DNA of 64,000 nucleotides from Aeromicrobium sp. Root236 (GCF_001428805.1 NZ_LMIS01000001.1:310001-374000); one strand, 5' to 3'. Positions 1 through 8,264 are shown, counted from the stretch's first letter. Notes: generated by a model not told the origin, from the letters alone. Numbers and translations are program-made.

Positions 1-1
1 C

Positions 2-607
2 GGCTACACCCCGTCCGACCAGACCGCGGAGAACCCGATGGGAGCTGACTGGGAACGGCTCACCGCCGCGTACGCCGCCACACGCACGTTCCGCAAGAAC
101 GTCTTCGGCGACACCAGCGGCGAGGGGACGACGGGCATTGACGAGCGGTACGCCGCTGCGTTCACGGACGGTGTCGGCGCCGAGATCATGGGGGCCGCGA
201 TGTTCGGCCTGCACTCGTTCCCCGACGACCCGGACTGGAAGGGCTGGTGGGGCGACAAGCCGCCGTTCGGCACGCCGGTCTACGTGCTCACCCACACCGC
301 GCCGCGCCCGGAGATCCCCATGGAGGGCGGCACGACGTTCCACTTCCGCAACGCTGCCATCGATGACGTCCTCGTCGAGGCGACTGAGGCTGCCGGGGGA
401 GGCGACGTGCGCATCGGCGGGGGATACCGCACCGCGCGTGAGTTCCTGCGTGCCGGCCTGGTCGACGACGTGCACCTCATGGTCGCGCCGATCTTCATGG
501 GTCGAGGTCATCGTCTGTGGGACGACCTGGCCGGCTTCGACCGCACGCACACGGTGACGTCGGAAGTGGCCGAGAGCGGCACGATCCACATCAACCTGAA
601 CCGATAG
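2..607 (+). CDS. RibD C-terminal / dihydrofolate-reductase-like protein, 5' partial
   Basis: Reading frame is open from base 2, so the gene enters from the left edge; the first in-window Met (base 38) is internal, because residues before it (GYTPSDQTAENPM) match the usual N-terminal stretch after the first strand of this family. 201 residues are visible. A VRIGGGY segment (about residue 136) is the glycine-rich NADPH-binding motif, followed by a DDVHLMVAPIFMGRG strand typical of the RibD_C domain. Such proteins are predicted cytoplasmic NAD(P)H-dependent reductases of unknown substrate; a true folate DHFR is unlikely. The next gene starts 9 nt after the stop, so the two are probably co-transcribed. 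Confidence 0.85.
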   Translation, partial: GYTPSDQTAENPMGADWERLTAAYAATRTFRKNVFGDTSGEGTTGIDERYAAAFTDGVGAEIMGAAMFGLHSFPDDPDWKGWWGDKPPFGTPVYVLTHTAPRPEIPMEGGTTFHFRNAAIDDVLVEATEAAGGGDVRIGGGYRTAREFLRAGLVDDVHLMVAPIFMGRGHRLWDDLAGFDRTHTVTSEVAESGTIHINLNR

Positions 608-616
608 GACGTACGC

Positions 617-1078
617 ATGACGATCGAACGCCGCATCGCCCGTGCCGACTTCACCCTGACCCGTGACTACCCGGCTCCCGTCGAACGGGTCTGGACTGCG
701 TTCGCCGACGAGGAGGAGAAGCTGAGCTGGTGGGGTGCCGGTGACGCCATCGAGCACCGCGACTGGGCGTTCGACTTCCGTGTCGGGGGACGCGACGTCG
801 CCGAGGGGAAGTTCCACGACGGTCCTGTCTCGCGTTACGTAGCGACGTACACCAACATCGTCGAGCACGTCCGCATCGTCACGACGTACGACATGTGGCT
901 CGACGGCGTGCACATGTCGACGTCGGTCGCGTCGTTGGAGTTCGAGCCGATCGAGGACGGCACGCGGTTCACGCACACCGAGCACGGTGTCTTCTTCGAC
1001 CAGTTCTGGGCCGACGGTCCCAACCGCGAGGTCGGCAGCCGTGGCCTGCTCGAGGCGCTGGGTCGCTACCTCTCGTAG
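617..1078 (+). CDS. SRPBCC / AHSA1-type domain protein
   Basis: 153 residues. The N-terminal half carries the hallmark of the AHSA1 (Aha1-like) START-fold family: an aromatic-rich strand (TRDYPAPVERVWTAF) followed by EEEKLSWWG. The fold forms a hydrophobic ligand cavity; the ligand is unknown. The family often sits beside small reductases or ArsR regulators, as here directly after a RibD-like reductase (9-nt gap). No clear ribosome-binding site precedes the ATG, so translation may be coupled to the upstream gene. Confidence 0.85.
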   Translation: MTIERRIARADFTLTRDYPAPVERVWTAFADEEEKLSWWGAGDAIEHRDWAFDFRVGGRDVAEGKFHDGPVSRYVATYTNIVEHVRIVTTYDMWLDGVHMSTSVASLEFEPIEDGTRFTHTEHGVFFDQFWADGPNREVGSRGLLEALGRYLS

Positions 1079-1128
1079 GGTCCGCGAACCGGGGACGCGC
1101 CGGATCGTACGGCTGTAGCGTGACCGCC

Positions 1129-1665
1129 ATGCGAATCGCCGGAGCGCTGACATGCGTCCTGTCCCTTGCGATCCTGAGCGGGTGCTCCGGCGACGGCAAG
1201 GACTCCGAGCCGAAGGATGTCGCCGCAACAACCTCCGCGACCTCCAGACCTTCGGCGACGACGAGCCGCCCGGCGGCCCAGGCCACGTACGTCCCGAAAG
1301 CCGACGATCCCAAGGAGCACACGTTCGTCGTCACGATCCGCGACCAGCTCACCGTGCCGTACTCCGACGCGTACCAGGTTGCGGGGGACCGGTGCGACGC
1401 GCTCGGCGTCGGCAGCGAGCTGGTCTTCGAAGGTCCGGACAAGAAGTACGACCGACGGCCGCTCAAGAGCTTCACGATCCCCGATCACGCGCGCCTCGTC
1501 GACAGCAAGACCTGCGAGGCGACCATGACGGTCACCGTCCCGTACGCGCCGAGGTACTTCGTCGGGGTCGCGATGGAGGGCCACGGGATGCCCGCCCCGA
1601 CCGACCCCGACGAGACCAGGGTGCGGCCCAAGGGTGACTCGCAGAAGCTCATCGTCCTTCGCTGA
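1129..1665 (+). CDS. Predicted lipoprotein, hypothetical
   Basis: 178 residues with a lipoprotein signal peptide: a basic start (MRIAG), a hydrophobic core, then the lipobox L-S-G-C with Cys19 as the predicted lipidated residue. A Ser/Thr/Ala-rich linker (about 20-55) precedes a globular domain of unknown family with two Cys. The start is chosen at ATG 1129 because the hexamer TAGCGT (1116-1121) lies 7 nt before it, the leaderless arrangement seen repeatedly in this window; an in-frame GTG at 1120 is the alternative. Function not recognised; expected to be anchored on the outer face of the membrane. Confidence 0.75.
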   Translation: MRIAGALTCVLSLAILSGCSGDGKDSEPKDVAATTSATSRPSATTSRPAAQATYVPKADDPKEHTFVVTIRDQLTVPYSDAYQVAGDRCDALGVGSELVFEGPDKKYDRRPLKSFTIPDHARLVDSKTCEATMTVTVPYAPRYFVGVAMEGHGMPAPTDPDETRVRPKGDSQKLIVLR

Positions 1666-1695
1666 CACTCGGTTGTCCGTCCTACGATCGTGTTC

Positions 1696-2127
1696 GTGAC
1701 GTCATCGCGCGGGACGAGCCGCTGGTCCATCGGTTCCTCGCACTCGGTCCTCTCACTCTGGTCCGACAGGTCGGTCCTGTCGATCGGCAGCGTCGGCTCG
1801 TTCGCGTCGGCCTTCTCCGTCGGATCGAGCATGTCGATCGGTTCGCTCATGTCGAACCAGAGCGGCGGCTCAGTGCTCTCTCATCAGAGCTCGAGCTCCG
1901 TGCTGTCCCACCAGAGCACAGGCTCGGTGTTGTCCTCCCAGGCGTCCCGGGCGATGCTCGCCCGGCGATCATCCGGTGATCTCCCGCCCGCGGGCGTGCT
2001 GATCGGGCCGATCGTCGCTGTCGCCGCGGTGGCTGTCATCCGAGCTACCCGGTCGGGCCGGAATCCGGCACGCCGACGTAGTCGGGCAGCTCCGGGCCGC
2101 CGACGGCGCGCTCGACCAGTGCCATGA
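1696..2127 (+). CDS. Ser-rich repeat protein with one transmembrane segment
   Basis: 143 residues. Residues 1-80 are extremely Ser-rich, built from SxxS and GSVLS-like units; three near-identical 9-residue repeats (SGGSVLSHQ, SSSSVLSHQ, STGSVLSSQ) lie at about 55-82. A hydrophobic stretch (AGVLIGPIVAVAAVAVI, about 97-113) and an Arg-rich tail follow. There is no signal peptide. Start chosen at GTG 1696, 7 nt after a TACGAT hexamer (1683-1688); GTG 1690 is in frame. The last 83 nt overlap the 3' end of the convergent monooxygenase gene, so the Arg-rich tail may be an overlap product. The repeat could form a beta-solenoid (inference). Function unknown. Confidence 0.55.
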   Translation: MTSSRGTSRWSIGSSHSVLSLWSDRSVLSIGSVGSFASAFSVGSSMSIGSLMSNQSGGSVLSHQSSSSVLSHQSTGSVLSSQASRAMLARRSSGDLPPAGVLIGPIVAVAAVAVIRATRSGRNPARRRSRAAPGRRRRARPVP

Positions 2128-3235
2128 GCGCCTCCATGTCGGGCTCGGGTGCCGGCTCGGCGTCGGTGGCGGTGAGCATCTGCACGTGCATCCGGCCGAT
2201 CTCCTGGTTGTCCTCGACGTACGTGCGCATCCGATCCTCGTACGCGGCGAACCCGGCCACGGGATCCCAGTCGGCCGCTGCGAGCTCTCCGGCCAGCATG
2301 TACGCGCCGACGAGAGCCAGGCCGGTGCCAGCACCGGACATCGGCGAGGCGCTGAACGCAGCATCGCCGAGCAGCCCGACCCGTCCGTTGGACCAGTGCT
2401 CCATCACGACCTGCGCGACCTGGTCGAGGTAGAAGTCCGGGGTGCTGTCGAGATGCGCGAGGATTCGCTCGGTCTCCCAGGCGACGCCGGCCATCTGCTC
2501 GCGCAGCAGTCGCTTCTGGCCGTCGATGTCGCGGTAGTCGATCTCGAAGTCGGGGGAGGGGAACGAGAGCATCGCGATCGCCCGATCGGCGTCATGGATG
2601 GGCCGCAGACCCGCTGAACGCCCGTCCTCGTGGTAGTCGATCATCCAGCGGTCCAGGCCGAACTCGTTGGGGACGGTGTAGAAGGCCAGCACCAGCCCGA
2701 GGTGCCGGATGAACTGCTCGCGCGGCCCGAAGACCATGCCGCGCAGCGCGGAGTGCAGCCCGTCGGCACCGATCACCAGGTCGAAGCGACGACGATCTCC
2801 GCCTGCGAACGTGACGTCGACGCCGTCCGCGTCCTGCCTGAGCTCGGCGATCCGATCGCCGAAGACGTACTCGACCCCGTCACGCGTGTCGTCGTAGAGC
2901 ACCTGGGAGAAGTCTCCGCGCAGGACCTCGATCTCCGAGATGTAGCCGTCGCCGTCGTTCTCCTCCGCGCGATGCGTGTCCAGCACCTTCCCGTCGGCGT
3001 CCACCACGTACGCGCCGGCGGTGTCCGTGCACACCGCGCGGATCTTGGCGTCGAGCCCCATCCGGCGGATGACCTCCTTGGCCACACCGCGCGCGTCGAC
3101 GGCCTGCCCGCCGGGACGCAGGCCGTCGGACTGCTCGACCACCGTCACCTCGGCGCCTCGCCGGCGCAGCCAATGGGCCAGCGCCGGACCCGCGATGCTC
3201 GCTCCCGATACCAACACCTTGGTCTTCGTCATCAT
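2045..3235 (-). CDS. FAD-dependent aromatic-hydroxylase-like monooxygenase
   Basis: 396 residues (MMTKTK start; Met at 3232 also possible). The N-terminal Rossmann motif VSGASIAGPALAHWLRRRG with the following VVEQ acidic end binds FAD; a second FAD motif, GRVGLLGDAAFSASPMSGAG, lies near residue 310. This places it in the PheA/TetX-like FAD_binding_3 group of single-component monooxygenases; the substrate is unknown. A Shine-Dalgarno-like GAAGGGG precedes the start. It diverges from the LLM flavoprotein gene across a 162-bp intergenic region, which suggests shared control, and its 3' end overlaps the convergent Ser-rich gene. Confidence 0.88.
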   Translation of the reverse strand: MMTKTKVLVSGASIAGPALAHWLRRRGAEVTVVEQSDGLRPGGQAVDARGVAKEVIRRMGLDAKIRAVCTDTAGAYVVDADGKVLDTHRAEENDGDGYISEIEVLRGDFSQVLYDDTRDGVEYVFGDRIAELRQDADGVDVTFAGGDRRRFDLVIGADGLHSALRGMVFGPREQFIRHLGLVLAFYTVPNEFGLDRWMIDYHEDGRSAGLRPIHDADRAIAMLSFPSPDFEIDYRDIDGQKRLLREQMAGVAWETERILAHLDSTPDFYLDQVAQVVMEHWSNGRVGLLGDAAFSASPMSGAGTGLALVGAYMLAGELAAADWDPVAGFAAYEDRMRTYVEDNQEIGRMHVQMLTATDAEPAPEPDMEALMALVERAVGGPELPDYVGVPDSGPTG

Positions 3236-3361
3236 GTCCCCTTCTCGTCCGCCAGTCGGCGGTCTGGTGATCGTATGGCGCCCGGTCGGCCGCCGTTCAC
3301 AGACACCACGAACAGGCGAGGGCGAATACGACACCCCTGCCATGCCAATACGTCCACGAGG

Positions 3362-3390
3362 TTCACAAGCGCGCGCCGGCTTTGTAGCGT
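3362..3390 (+). promoter_or_regulatory. Predicted promoter of the LLM flavoprotein gene
   Basis: A TTCACA -35-like element (3362-3367) is separated by exactly 17 bp from TAGCGT (3385-3390), which ends 7 nt before GTG 3398. The geometry predicts a transcript beginning at or next to the start codon, hence leaderless. Confidence 0.5.
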
Positions 3391-3397
3391 GCATGTC

Positions 3398-4192
3398 GTG
3401 CGCTTCGGAGTGGTGACCCCCGTCCTGGACAGCCCGGCGAGGTGGCGAGACGAGGTCCGCCGCATCGCCGACCTCGGCTACTCCACGCTGCTGATGCCTG
3501 ATGTGCCCGGATGGCAGCCGGCGCCCGGCCCGGCCCTGGCCGTTGCCGCGAGTCTCACGGACCTTCGAGTGGGCACGTGGGTCTGTGCCTCGCCGCTGCG
3601 CCCGGCCTCGACGTTGGCCTGGGAAACGCACTCCCTGTCGGAGCTCACCGATGGGCGGTACGACCTCGGGATCGGGACCGGCCGACCTGGCCTCGAGGAC
3701 CTGCTGCGCGAGCTCGGGCTGCCCGCGCTCTCACCGGGCGAACGGCTGACCCGCATACGGGACACCGTCGCGTTGCTGCGTGAGTACGACGGCCCGGACC
3801 GGCACACCCCCGTGGTGATGGCCGTTCGCGGCCCGAAGGCGCGAGCGCTCGCCGCCGAGATCGCCGACATCGTCACGTTCGTGATGGCACCGGATGCCAC
3901 ACGAGACGAGGTGGTCCGCATGGCACAAGAGCTCCGAGCTGTGCGTGACGTACCCGTCGCTCTGCACGTATCGGTCGTGGGCGATGTCGTCGCGCCGTTC
4001 ATGGCCGGCCCGGACACCGACCCGGCCGTGCTGCGCGCGGAGGACTCGCCGGCGATCCTGCCGGCCGATCCCGGCGCCGCTGTCGAGGAGCTGCTGCGAT
4101 GCCGGGAGGAGATCGGCGCCACCTATGTGGTCATCGGCTCCAACTCCGCCGAGACCATGGCACCCGTCGTCGCGCGGCTCGCAGACAGCTAG
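3398..4192 (+). CDS. LLM-class flavin-dependent oxidoreductase
   Basis: 264 residues, luciferase-like monooxygenase fold: the N-terminal RFGVVTPVLDSP strand, LADLGYSTLLMPD-type helix-strand pair, SELTDGRYDLGIGTG segment (about 75-90) and a C-terminal GATYVVIGSN strand are the usual TIM-barrel landmarks. Many actinobacterial members use F420H2 rather than FMNH2; the cofactor cannot be decided here. Start is GTG 3398, fixed by the 17-bp-spaced promoter whose -10 hexamer lies 7 nt upstream. It is slightly short for the family (about 280-300), with no obvious deletion. Divergent from the FAD monooxygenase. Confidence 0.85.
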   Translation: MRFGVVTPVLDSPARWRDEVRRIADLGYSTLLMPDVPGWQPAPGPALAVAASLTDLRVGTWVCASPLRPASTLAWETHSLSELTDGRYDLGIGTGRPGLEDLLRELGLPALSPGERLTRIRDTVALLREYDGPDRHTPVVMAVRGPKARALAAEIADIVTFVMAPDATRDEVVRMAQELRAVRDVPVALHVSVVGDVVAPFMAGPDTDPAVLRAEDSPAILPADPGAAVEELLRCREEIGATYVVIGSNSAETMAPVVARLADS

Positions 4193-4241
4193 CCGAACGG
4201 CCGCCGGCGCACGTACGCCCTGGGGCGCCGCGCCCTCCGGG

Positions 4242-4433
4242 TCAGGGGCGTCGACTGTGACGTCGGCGATACAACGCGACGCCGTTGGATGCCGCCACAA
4301 CAGCACCGATGAGCAGGAACAGGATCTCGCCCTTGAAATCTCTCGCCGCCAAGACGACCATGGCGACGCCGATGACGAAGAACACCGCGAGGGTGGTCGT
4401 CGATAGACCGTCGCGATTCGGGTTCGGGTGCAT
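4242..4433 (-). CDS. Small two-helix membrane protein
   Basis: 63 residues with two hydrophobic segments (TTLAVFFVIGVAMVVLAA, about 12-29, and ILFLLIGAVVAASNGVAL, about 37-54) and a basic C-terminus (YRRRHSRRP), which should face the cytoplasm. ATG 4433 or GTG 4439 could start it. It is convergent with the LLM gene and downstream of the methyltransferase on the same strand (98-bp gap). Family not recognised; function unknown. Confidence 0.5.
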   Translation of the reverse strand: MHPNPNRDGLSTTTLAVFFVIGVAMVVLAARDFKGEILFLLIGAVVAASNGVALYRRRHSRRP

Positions 4434-4531
4434 GGTCACCACGCGAGTGTGGCATCGCGTCGCAGGCGCTGCAGGCCGTTGCGCAAAAGCACCCGGTTCC
4501 GGGTGGCGCCAATGTGGCGCAGTGGGGGTGG

Positions 4532-5356
4532 TCAGAGCGGTCGCGAGCACGCGAACATGACGGTGCGGATGCGTCTCTCGGCGAGGTTGGCCACTTGGTT
4601 CGCGGCCATCTGCCCGAATGCATCGCCGAGGAATGCCGAGAAGGTGACCGGCGGTGGTCCGTCTCGTTCGATCCGGGCGCGCATCTGCTGGAACCAGACG
4701 AGGCTTTCGTCGGAGGAATCGACCTCCGAGATGACCTCGAAGCCCGCTTCGTGGAGCAGCTCGCGCATGTCTTCCGGGGTCGCGAGAAAGCTCGTCGACG
4801 AGTCGTTGGCCCACGGCACCGGGTACTTGACGTCGCCGCCTTCACCCTGCAACACGTCGTACGCGACGAACCTGCCGCCGGGTTCGAGCACCCGGAACGC
4901 CTCGGCGTAGAGCGCTGCCTTGTCCGGGATGTTCATCGCCACATGGACGGTCAATGCCGCGTCGACGGCACCATCAGGGAGACTGGTATCCGTTGCGTCC
5001 CCCACGTGGAAGCGCGTGCGGTCGGACACCCCCGTCCACTCCGAGAGTGCCGTCGCCACCTCGCAGAATTCGGAGGTGAGGTCGACTCCGGTGACCGTGC
5101 ACCCGGTCACCTCGGCCAATGTCCGGGCCGGACCGCCCAATCCGCTGCCGAGGTCGAGCACGTGAGAGTTGGCGCTCAGACCCAGGGCCTCGATGATCTC
5201 CAACGTCGCCGCGCGGCCGCGGATGTGGAACTCATCGACCGGAGCGAGGTCCACCGGTCTGAGAGCTTCGCGGTCCAAGCCGGCCGCATCCAGAGCGGAG
5301 CTGATGGCCTCGACCAGACCACCCGAGCCGCTGTAGAACCGCGAAACCTCGGTCAT
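4532..5356 (-). CDS. SAM-dependent class I methyltransferase
   Basis: 274 residues. SAM-binding motif I is VLDLGSGLGGPARTL (about 68-82), followed by an acidic strand end (VTGVDLTSE), GDATDTSLPDGAVDAAL for motifs II/III and LEPGGRFVAYDV. This matches ubiquinone/sarcosine-dimethylglycine type small-molecule methyltransferases. Start is at MTEVSRFYS (5356) rather than the longer frame, because conserved sequence begins there. The acceptor substrate is unknown; a RibD-like reductase is divergent upstream. Confidence 0.88.
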   Translation of the reverse strand: MTEVSRFYSGSGGLVEAISSALDAAGLDREALRPVDLAPVDEFHIRGRAATLEIIEALGLSANSHVLDLGSGLGGPARTLAEVTGCTVTGVDLTSEFCEVATALSEWTGVSDRTRFHVGDATDTSLPDGAVDAALTVHVAMNIPDKAALYAEAFRVLEPGGRFVAYDVLQGEGGDVKYPVPWANDSSTSFLATPEDMRELLHEAGFEVISEVDSSDESLVWFQQMRARIERDGPPPVTFSAFLGDAFGQMAANQVANLAERRIRTVMFACSRPL

Positions 5357-5497
5357 CCCGCCATCTTCGCACCGAGTTGCCGGTACGTCGACGAGCAAGT
5401 TGCGGGCGCGGTGTCGTATCCGGCTCCGCCCGTTCGTGGTGATGGCAGAGGCGCAGCATCACCGTCGCGCCGACCAGAAGCGAATCAAGGAGGAATC

Positions 5498-6058
5498 ATG
5501 GCAATCTCGGTGCTCGACATGTCAGTCTCGGTTGACGGCTTTGTCGCCGACGTCAACGACTACCTCGGTGGTGAGGACGGCGAGCGGCTCCACGCCTGGG
5601 CCGATTCGCGGGATCCCTCGCGCCCCGTCAAGCAGTTCGAGGACGAGTGGAACGCGGCGGGGGCGATCCTTGCCGGCCGCCGGACTGCGGAGCTCATGGA
5701 CCACTGGGGCGGTTCGCACGGCGGGCTGCCCATCTTCGTCCCCAGCCATCGCCCGCCCCCGCCGGCTGTCCGCTGGGGCTACCCCTTGGTCACCTACGTC
5801 TCCGACGGCATCGAGAGTGCCATGTCGCAGGCGAAGACTGCCGCCGGCGACAAGAACGTCCAGGTCCGTGGAGGCAACGTCGCGCAACGCGCTCTTGAGG
5901 CTGGCGTCCTCGACGAGATCCAGGTCCACCAGGTCCCGGTCCTCTTGGGCAGCGGTCGCCGGCTCTTCGACATTCTGCCTGGACTCACCGAGCTCGAGAT
6001 CCGTGACGTGATCGACACCCCCGAGGCGACTCACATCCGGTACGCCGTCCGCCGCTGA
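5498..6058 (+). CDS. RibD C-terminal / dihydrofolate-reductase-like protein
   Basis: 186 residues, a full-length relative of the partial gene at the left edge. It shows the N-terminal DMSVSVDGFVA strand, AAGAILAGRRTAELMDHWGG segment, VQVRGGNVAQRALEAG NADPH-loop (GGN replacing the more common GGG) and LDEIQVHQVPVLLGSG. A strong Shine-Dalgarno AAGGAGG ends 5 nt before ATG 5498, unlike most genes here. Predicted cytoplasmic NAD(P)H reductase; substrate unknown. Confidence 0.88.
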   Translation: MAISVLDMSVSVDGFVADVNDYLGGEDGERLHAWADSRDPSRPVKQFEDEWNAAGAILAGRRTAELMDHWGGSHGGLPIFVPSHRPPPPAVRWGYPLVTYVSDGIESAMSQAKTAAGDKNVQVRGGNVAQRALEAGVLDEIQVHQVPVLLGSGRRLFDILPGLTELEIRDVIDTPEATHIRYAVRR

Positions 6059-6066
6059 GTCAGCTA

Positions 6067-6095
6067 TTGACTTGGCACTTGTATTTTGCAAGTGT
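6067..6095 (+). promoter_or_regulatory. Promoter with HxlR-type inverted repeat
   Basis: The inverted repeat CACTTG-N7-CAAGTG occupies 6076-6094, inside a predicted promoter (TTGACT at 6067-6072, 17 bp, AAGTGT at 6090-6095) that ends 6 nt before ATG 6102. HxlR-family regulators bind such ACT...AGT palindromes, and the second gene of this operon encodes an HxlR protein, so autoregulation is the simplest reading. Confidence 0.5.
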
Positions 6096-6101
6096 GGCGT
6101 C

Positions 6102-6506
6102 ATGAGCCTCTTCATCACCTGCCCTGTCGACAACGTCGAGCGCGCGACTGCCTTCTACACCGCTATCGGCTGGACCCTGAATCCCGAGATGTCCGACCAC
6201 AACGTGTCGTGCTTCGCCATCGCACCTGAGCAGTACGTCATGCTGGGCAGCCGCGAGATGTACGCCGACATCGGTGGCACCGAGGATCTGATCGGCGGAC
6301 CGGACACGCCATCGAAGGTCACAGTCTCCTTCGACCTTGGCAGCCGCGAGGCCGTCGACGAGCTGGTCAAACGAGCGGGCGACGCCGGGGGCCGTATCGG
6401 TGACACCGACGACTACCCGTTCATGTATCAGCGCCAGTTCGACGACCCCGACGGCTACCACTACTCGCCGTTCTGGATGAAGCCGGACACCGACCCGACG
6501 GCGTGA
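6102..6506 (+). CDS. VOC (glyoxalase / bleomycin-resistance fold) protein
   Basis: 134 residues. MSLFITCPVDNVERATAFYTAIGWTL is the canonical first beta-alpha-beta unit, with a second unit ending DDPDGYHYSPFWMKP that carries the C-terminal acidic/His region of VOC proteins. Related proteins are annotated as glyoxalases, but the catalytic metal ligands cannot be verified here, so a non-enzymatic or unknown role is possible. ATG 6102 lacks a ribosome-binding site and sits just after the predicted promoter. Its stop overlaps the start of the HxlR gene (GTGA), so the two are translationally coupled. Confidence 0.85.
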   Translation: MSLFITCPVDNVERATAFYTAIGWTLNPEMSDHNVSCFAIAPEQYVMLGSREMYADIGGTEDLIGGPDTPSKVTVSFDLGSREAVDELVKRAGDAGGRIGDTDDYPFMYQRQFDDPDGYHYSPFWMKPDTDPTA

Positions 6507-6784
6507 GCGACCTCGCGGCGGCTCTCCGTGTCGTCGGAGCTCGGTGGGCTCTCCTGATCGTGGAGAGGCTGCTCCAGGGGCCGCAGCGCTACGGCGATCT
6601 GCAGCGCGATCTCGGAGTGCCGACGAACATGCTCGCCACCCGCCTACGCGAGCTCGAGGCTGCCGGTGTCCTCTACCGACTACCGCTTCGGCACAACACC
6701 CGCGCCTACGCGCTGACCGATCGCGGGCTCGCGTTGCAGGACGCGATAGCCGCACTCTCACGCTGGGGCGCCGGGGAGGACTGA
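6503..6784 (+). CDS. HxlR-family winged-helix regulator
   Basis: 93 residues, the length of a minimal HxlR domain. RWALLIVERLLQGPQRYGDL is the diagnostic HxlR segment, followed by a recognition helix region (GVPTNMLATRLRELEAAG) and the basic wing. No Cys is present, so a thiol-redox switch of the YodB type is excluded. GTG 6503 overlaps the VOC gene stop by 4 nt. It probably controls its own operon through the inverted repeat at 6076-6094. Confidence 0.85.
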   Translation: MSDLAAALRVVGARWALLIVERLLQGPQRYGDLQRDLGVPTNMLATRLRELEAAGVLYRLPLRHNTRAYALTDRGLALQDAIAALSRWGAGED

Positions 6785-6845
6785 GTGCAACGCTGAGCCA
6801 CGTCGCTCTGCAATCGAAGAAGCCTTTGAGGTCTACGCTCGCGAT

Positions 6846-7052
6846 GTGTCATCGCGAAGGGCGTTCTCTGGTTCTGCACCTCTGTGGATTGCCGCGGCGT
6901 ACTTCGTGCTCGGGTTGTGGTTCCTGGTTCCTCATAGCGACACGGTGCAGCTCCTGAGCGGCGTCGGTTGGGTCGTTCTTGGCGTCGTGTTCCTCACTCG
7001 TTGGTGGACGCATCGTCGGGCCGATCTACGGCGCGAGGATGATCGAATCTGA
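6846..7052 (+). CDS. Small two-helix membrane protein
   Basis: 68 residues with two hydrophobic helices (APLWIAAAYFVLGLWFLV, about 11-28; LLSGVGWVVLGVVFLTRWW, about 36-54) and a charged C-terminal tail. GTG 6846 lies 6 nt after the hexamer TACGCT (6834-6839) and has no ribosome-binding site, which fits a leaderless transcript. Family not recognised. Confidence 0.5.
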   Translation: MSSRRAFSGSAPLWIAAAYFVLGLWFLVPHSDTVQLLSGVGWVVLGVVFLTRWWTHRRADLRREDDRI

Positions 7053-7088
7053 GCTGAGCACCTGACCACGACGAGCTCAAAACCACTC

Positions 7089-7134
7089 GGGCCGGCCGAA
7101 AAGAGCGGTCCGGCCCTGGCCGTCTGCTGGACGG
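7089..7134. terminator. Two tandem hairpins, possible terminator
   Basis: First hairpin: GGGCCGG (7089-7095) with CCGGCCC (7110-7116), 14-nt loop. Second: CCGTC (7120-7124) with GACGG (7130-7134), 5-nt loop. Both are perfect stems, 37 nt after the small membrane gene. No U-tract follows, as is common for actinobacterial terminators. Confidence 0.4.
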
Positions 7135-7213
7135 TTGGCCGGGAATTTTGACACCGTGGGTGCGCCGACCCGTATCGAACGCGTGGTTGATGACGCCCCT
7201 CGGGAGGCCTGTC

Positions 7214-8113
7214 GTGTCCCTATCCTTCTACGCCGAGCAGAGCGCTTTCTCCGACCCGGGTGAGCTCGCTCATCTGTACGGTGACATGCCCCGCGACCCA
7301 GCTCAGCTGGCGCGTATCGCACGCGATGTGATGATCCATCGCGTCGAGGGTCACCTCTTTGAACACACCCACCCGATCGACAGGCTCCACGACGACGCCG
7401 AGACCCGCTACTTGGACGACATCCTGCGGATCGTCATCGGGCGGAACGACGCTTCGTTGACCGTGCGGCGCGAGCCCGCTGACCGGTTCGTCGGTACCTG
7501 CCGGGACTTCACGCTGCTGCACGTCTCGCTGCTTCGCCATGCCGGCGTCCCGGCCCGCTCGCGATCGGGGTTCGCGGACTACTTCGGCTCGGACGGCTTC
7601 CATCACGACCACATGGTCACCGAGTACTGGGACGAGGAGCGGGGTTGGCTGCTGGCGGACGCTCAGCTGGCCGACCCCGCGATCACCGCCAGCTGGCCCG
7701 TGGACTTCGATCCGATGGACATTCCCCGGTCACGGTTCCTGGTCGCCGGTGAGGCCTGGCGGGCGATCCGCGATGAGGGAGCGGACGAGACGACCTTCGG
7801 GCTGCATCCACCGGGGGAGGGGCCGTTGTTCGGTGAACGCTTCGTGGCGGGCAACATCAGGCTCGACCTCGCCGCGCTGAACAAGGTGGAGACGCTGTTG
7901 TGGGATGTGTGGGGCGAGGACGGGGGAGAGCCGGACACGCCGTTGTCGCGGCCCTCTCAAGAGTTCTACGACCAGGTGGCGCCGATCGTCAGCGGCAACG
8001 TGTCCTTCGAGGCAGTGCGCAAGCTGTTCGCCGAGAACGACGTGTTGCGGACACCGGCCACGGTCACCTGTTACGCGCCGTTCAACGGAGCACACCTCGT
8101 CACCCTGCGTTGA
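7214..8113 (+). CDS. Transglutaminase-like (cysteine-protease fold) protein
   Basis: 299 residues. A candidate Cys-His-Asp triad is visible: Cys in FVGTCRDFTLLHVSLLRHAG (a typical transglutaminase-core helix), His in HHDHMVTEYW and Asp in WLLADAQL. Bacterial members of this superfamily act as peptidases or are non-catalytic; the substrate here is unknown. No signal peptide is visible, so it is probably cytoplasmic. GTG 7214 is chosen because GGGAGG lies 6 nt upstream; in-frame ATG 7190 and TTG 7148 are alternatives. Confidence 0.75.
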   Translation: MSLSFYAEQSAFSDPGELAHLYGDMPRDPAQLARIARDVMIHRVEGHLFEHTHPIDRLHDDAETRYLDDILRIVIGRNDASLTVRREPADRFVGTCRDFTLLHVSLLRHAGVPARSRSGFADYFGSDGFHHDHMVTEYWDEERGWLLADAQLADPAITASWPVDFDPMDIPRSRFLVAGEAWRAIRDEGADETTFGLHPPGEGPLFGERFVAGNIRLDLAALNKVETLLWDVWGEDGGEPDTPLSRPSQEFYDQVAPIVSGNVSFEAVRKLFAENDVLRTPATVTCYAPFNGAHLVTLR

Positions 8114-8264
8114 GGGGCCCTCGACGCGCGGCGATCGAGAGCCACAGACATTCATCCGGCACGGGTAGGCAGATCACGGCCGCCCCGAAACGCAACCACT
8201 GGCGGCCACCGGTGGTCGGCTCTCCGCACCGTTGATCAGCCGCCGTGTTCGTGGTGAATCTCGT

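Noticed and set aside
1690..2127. Serine-rich frame as a simple DNA tandem repeat only
   Set aside because: The repeats are degenerate at DNA level while the SxxS pattern holds at protein level, so coding is preferred, though not proven.
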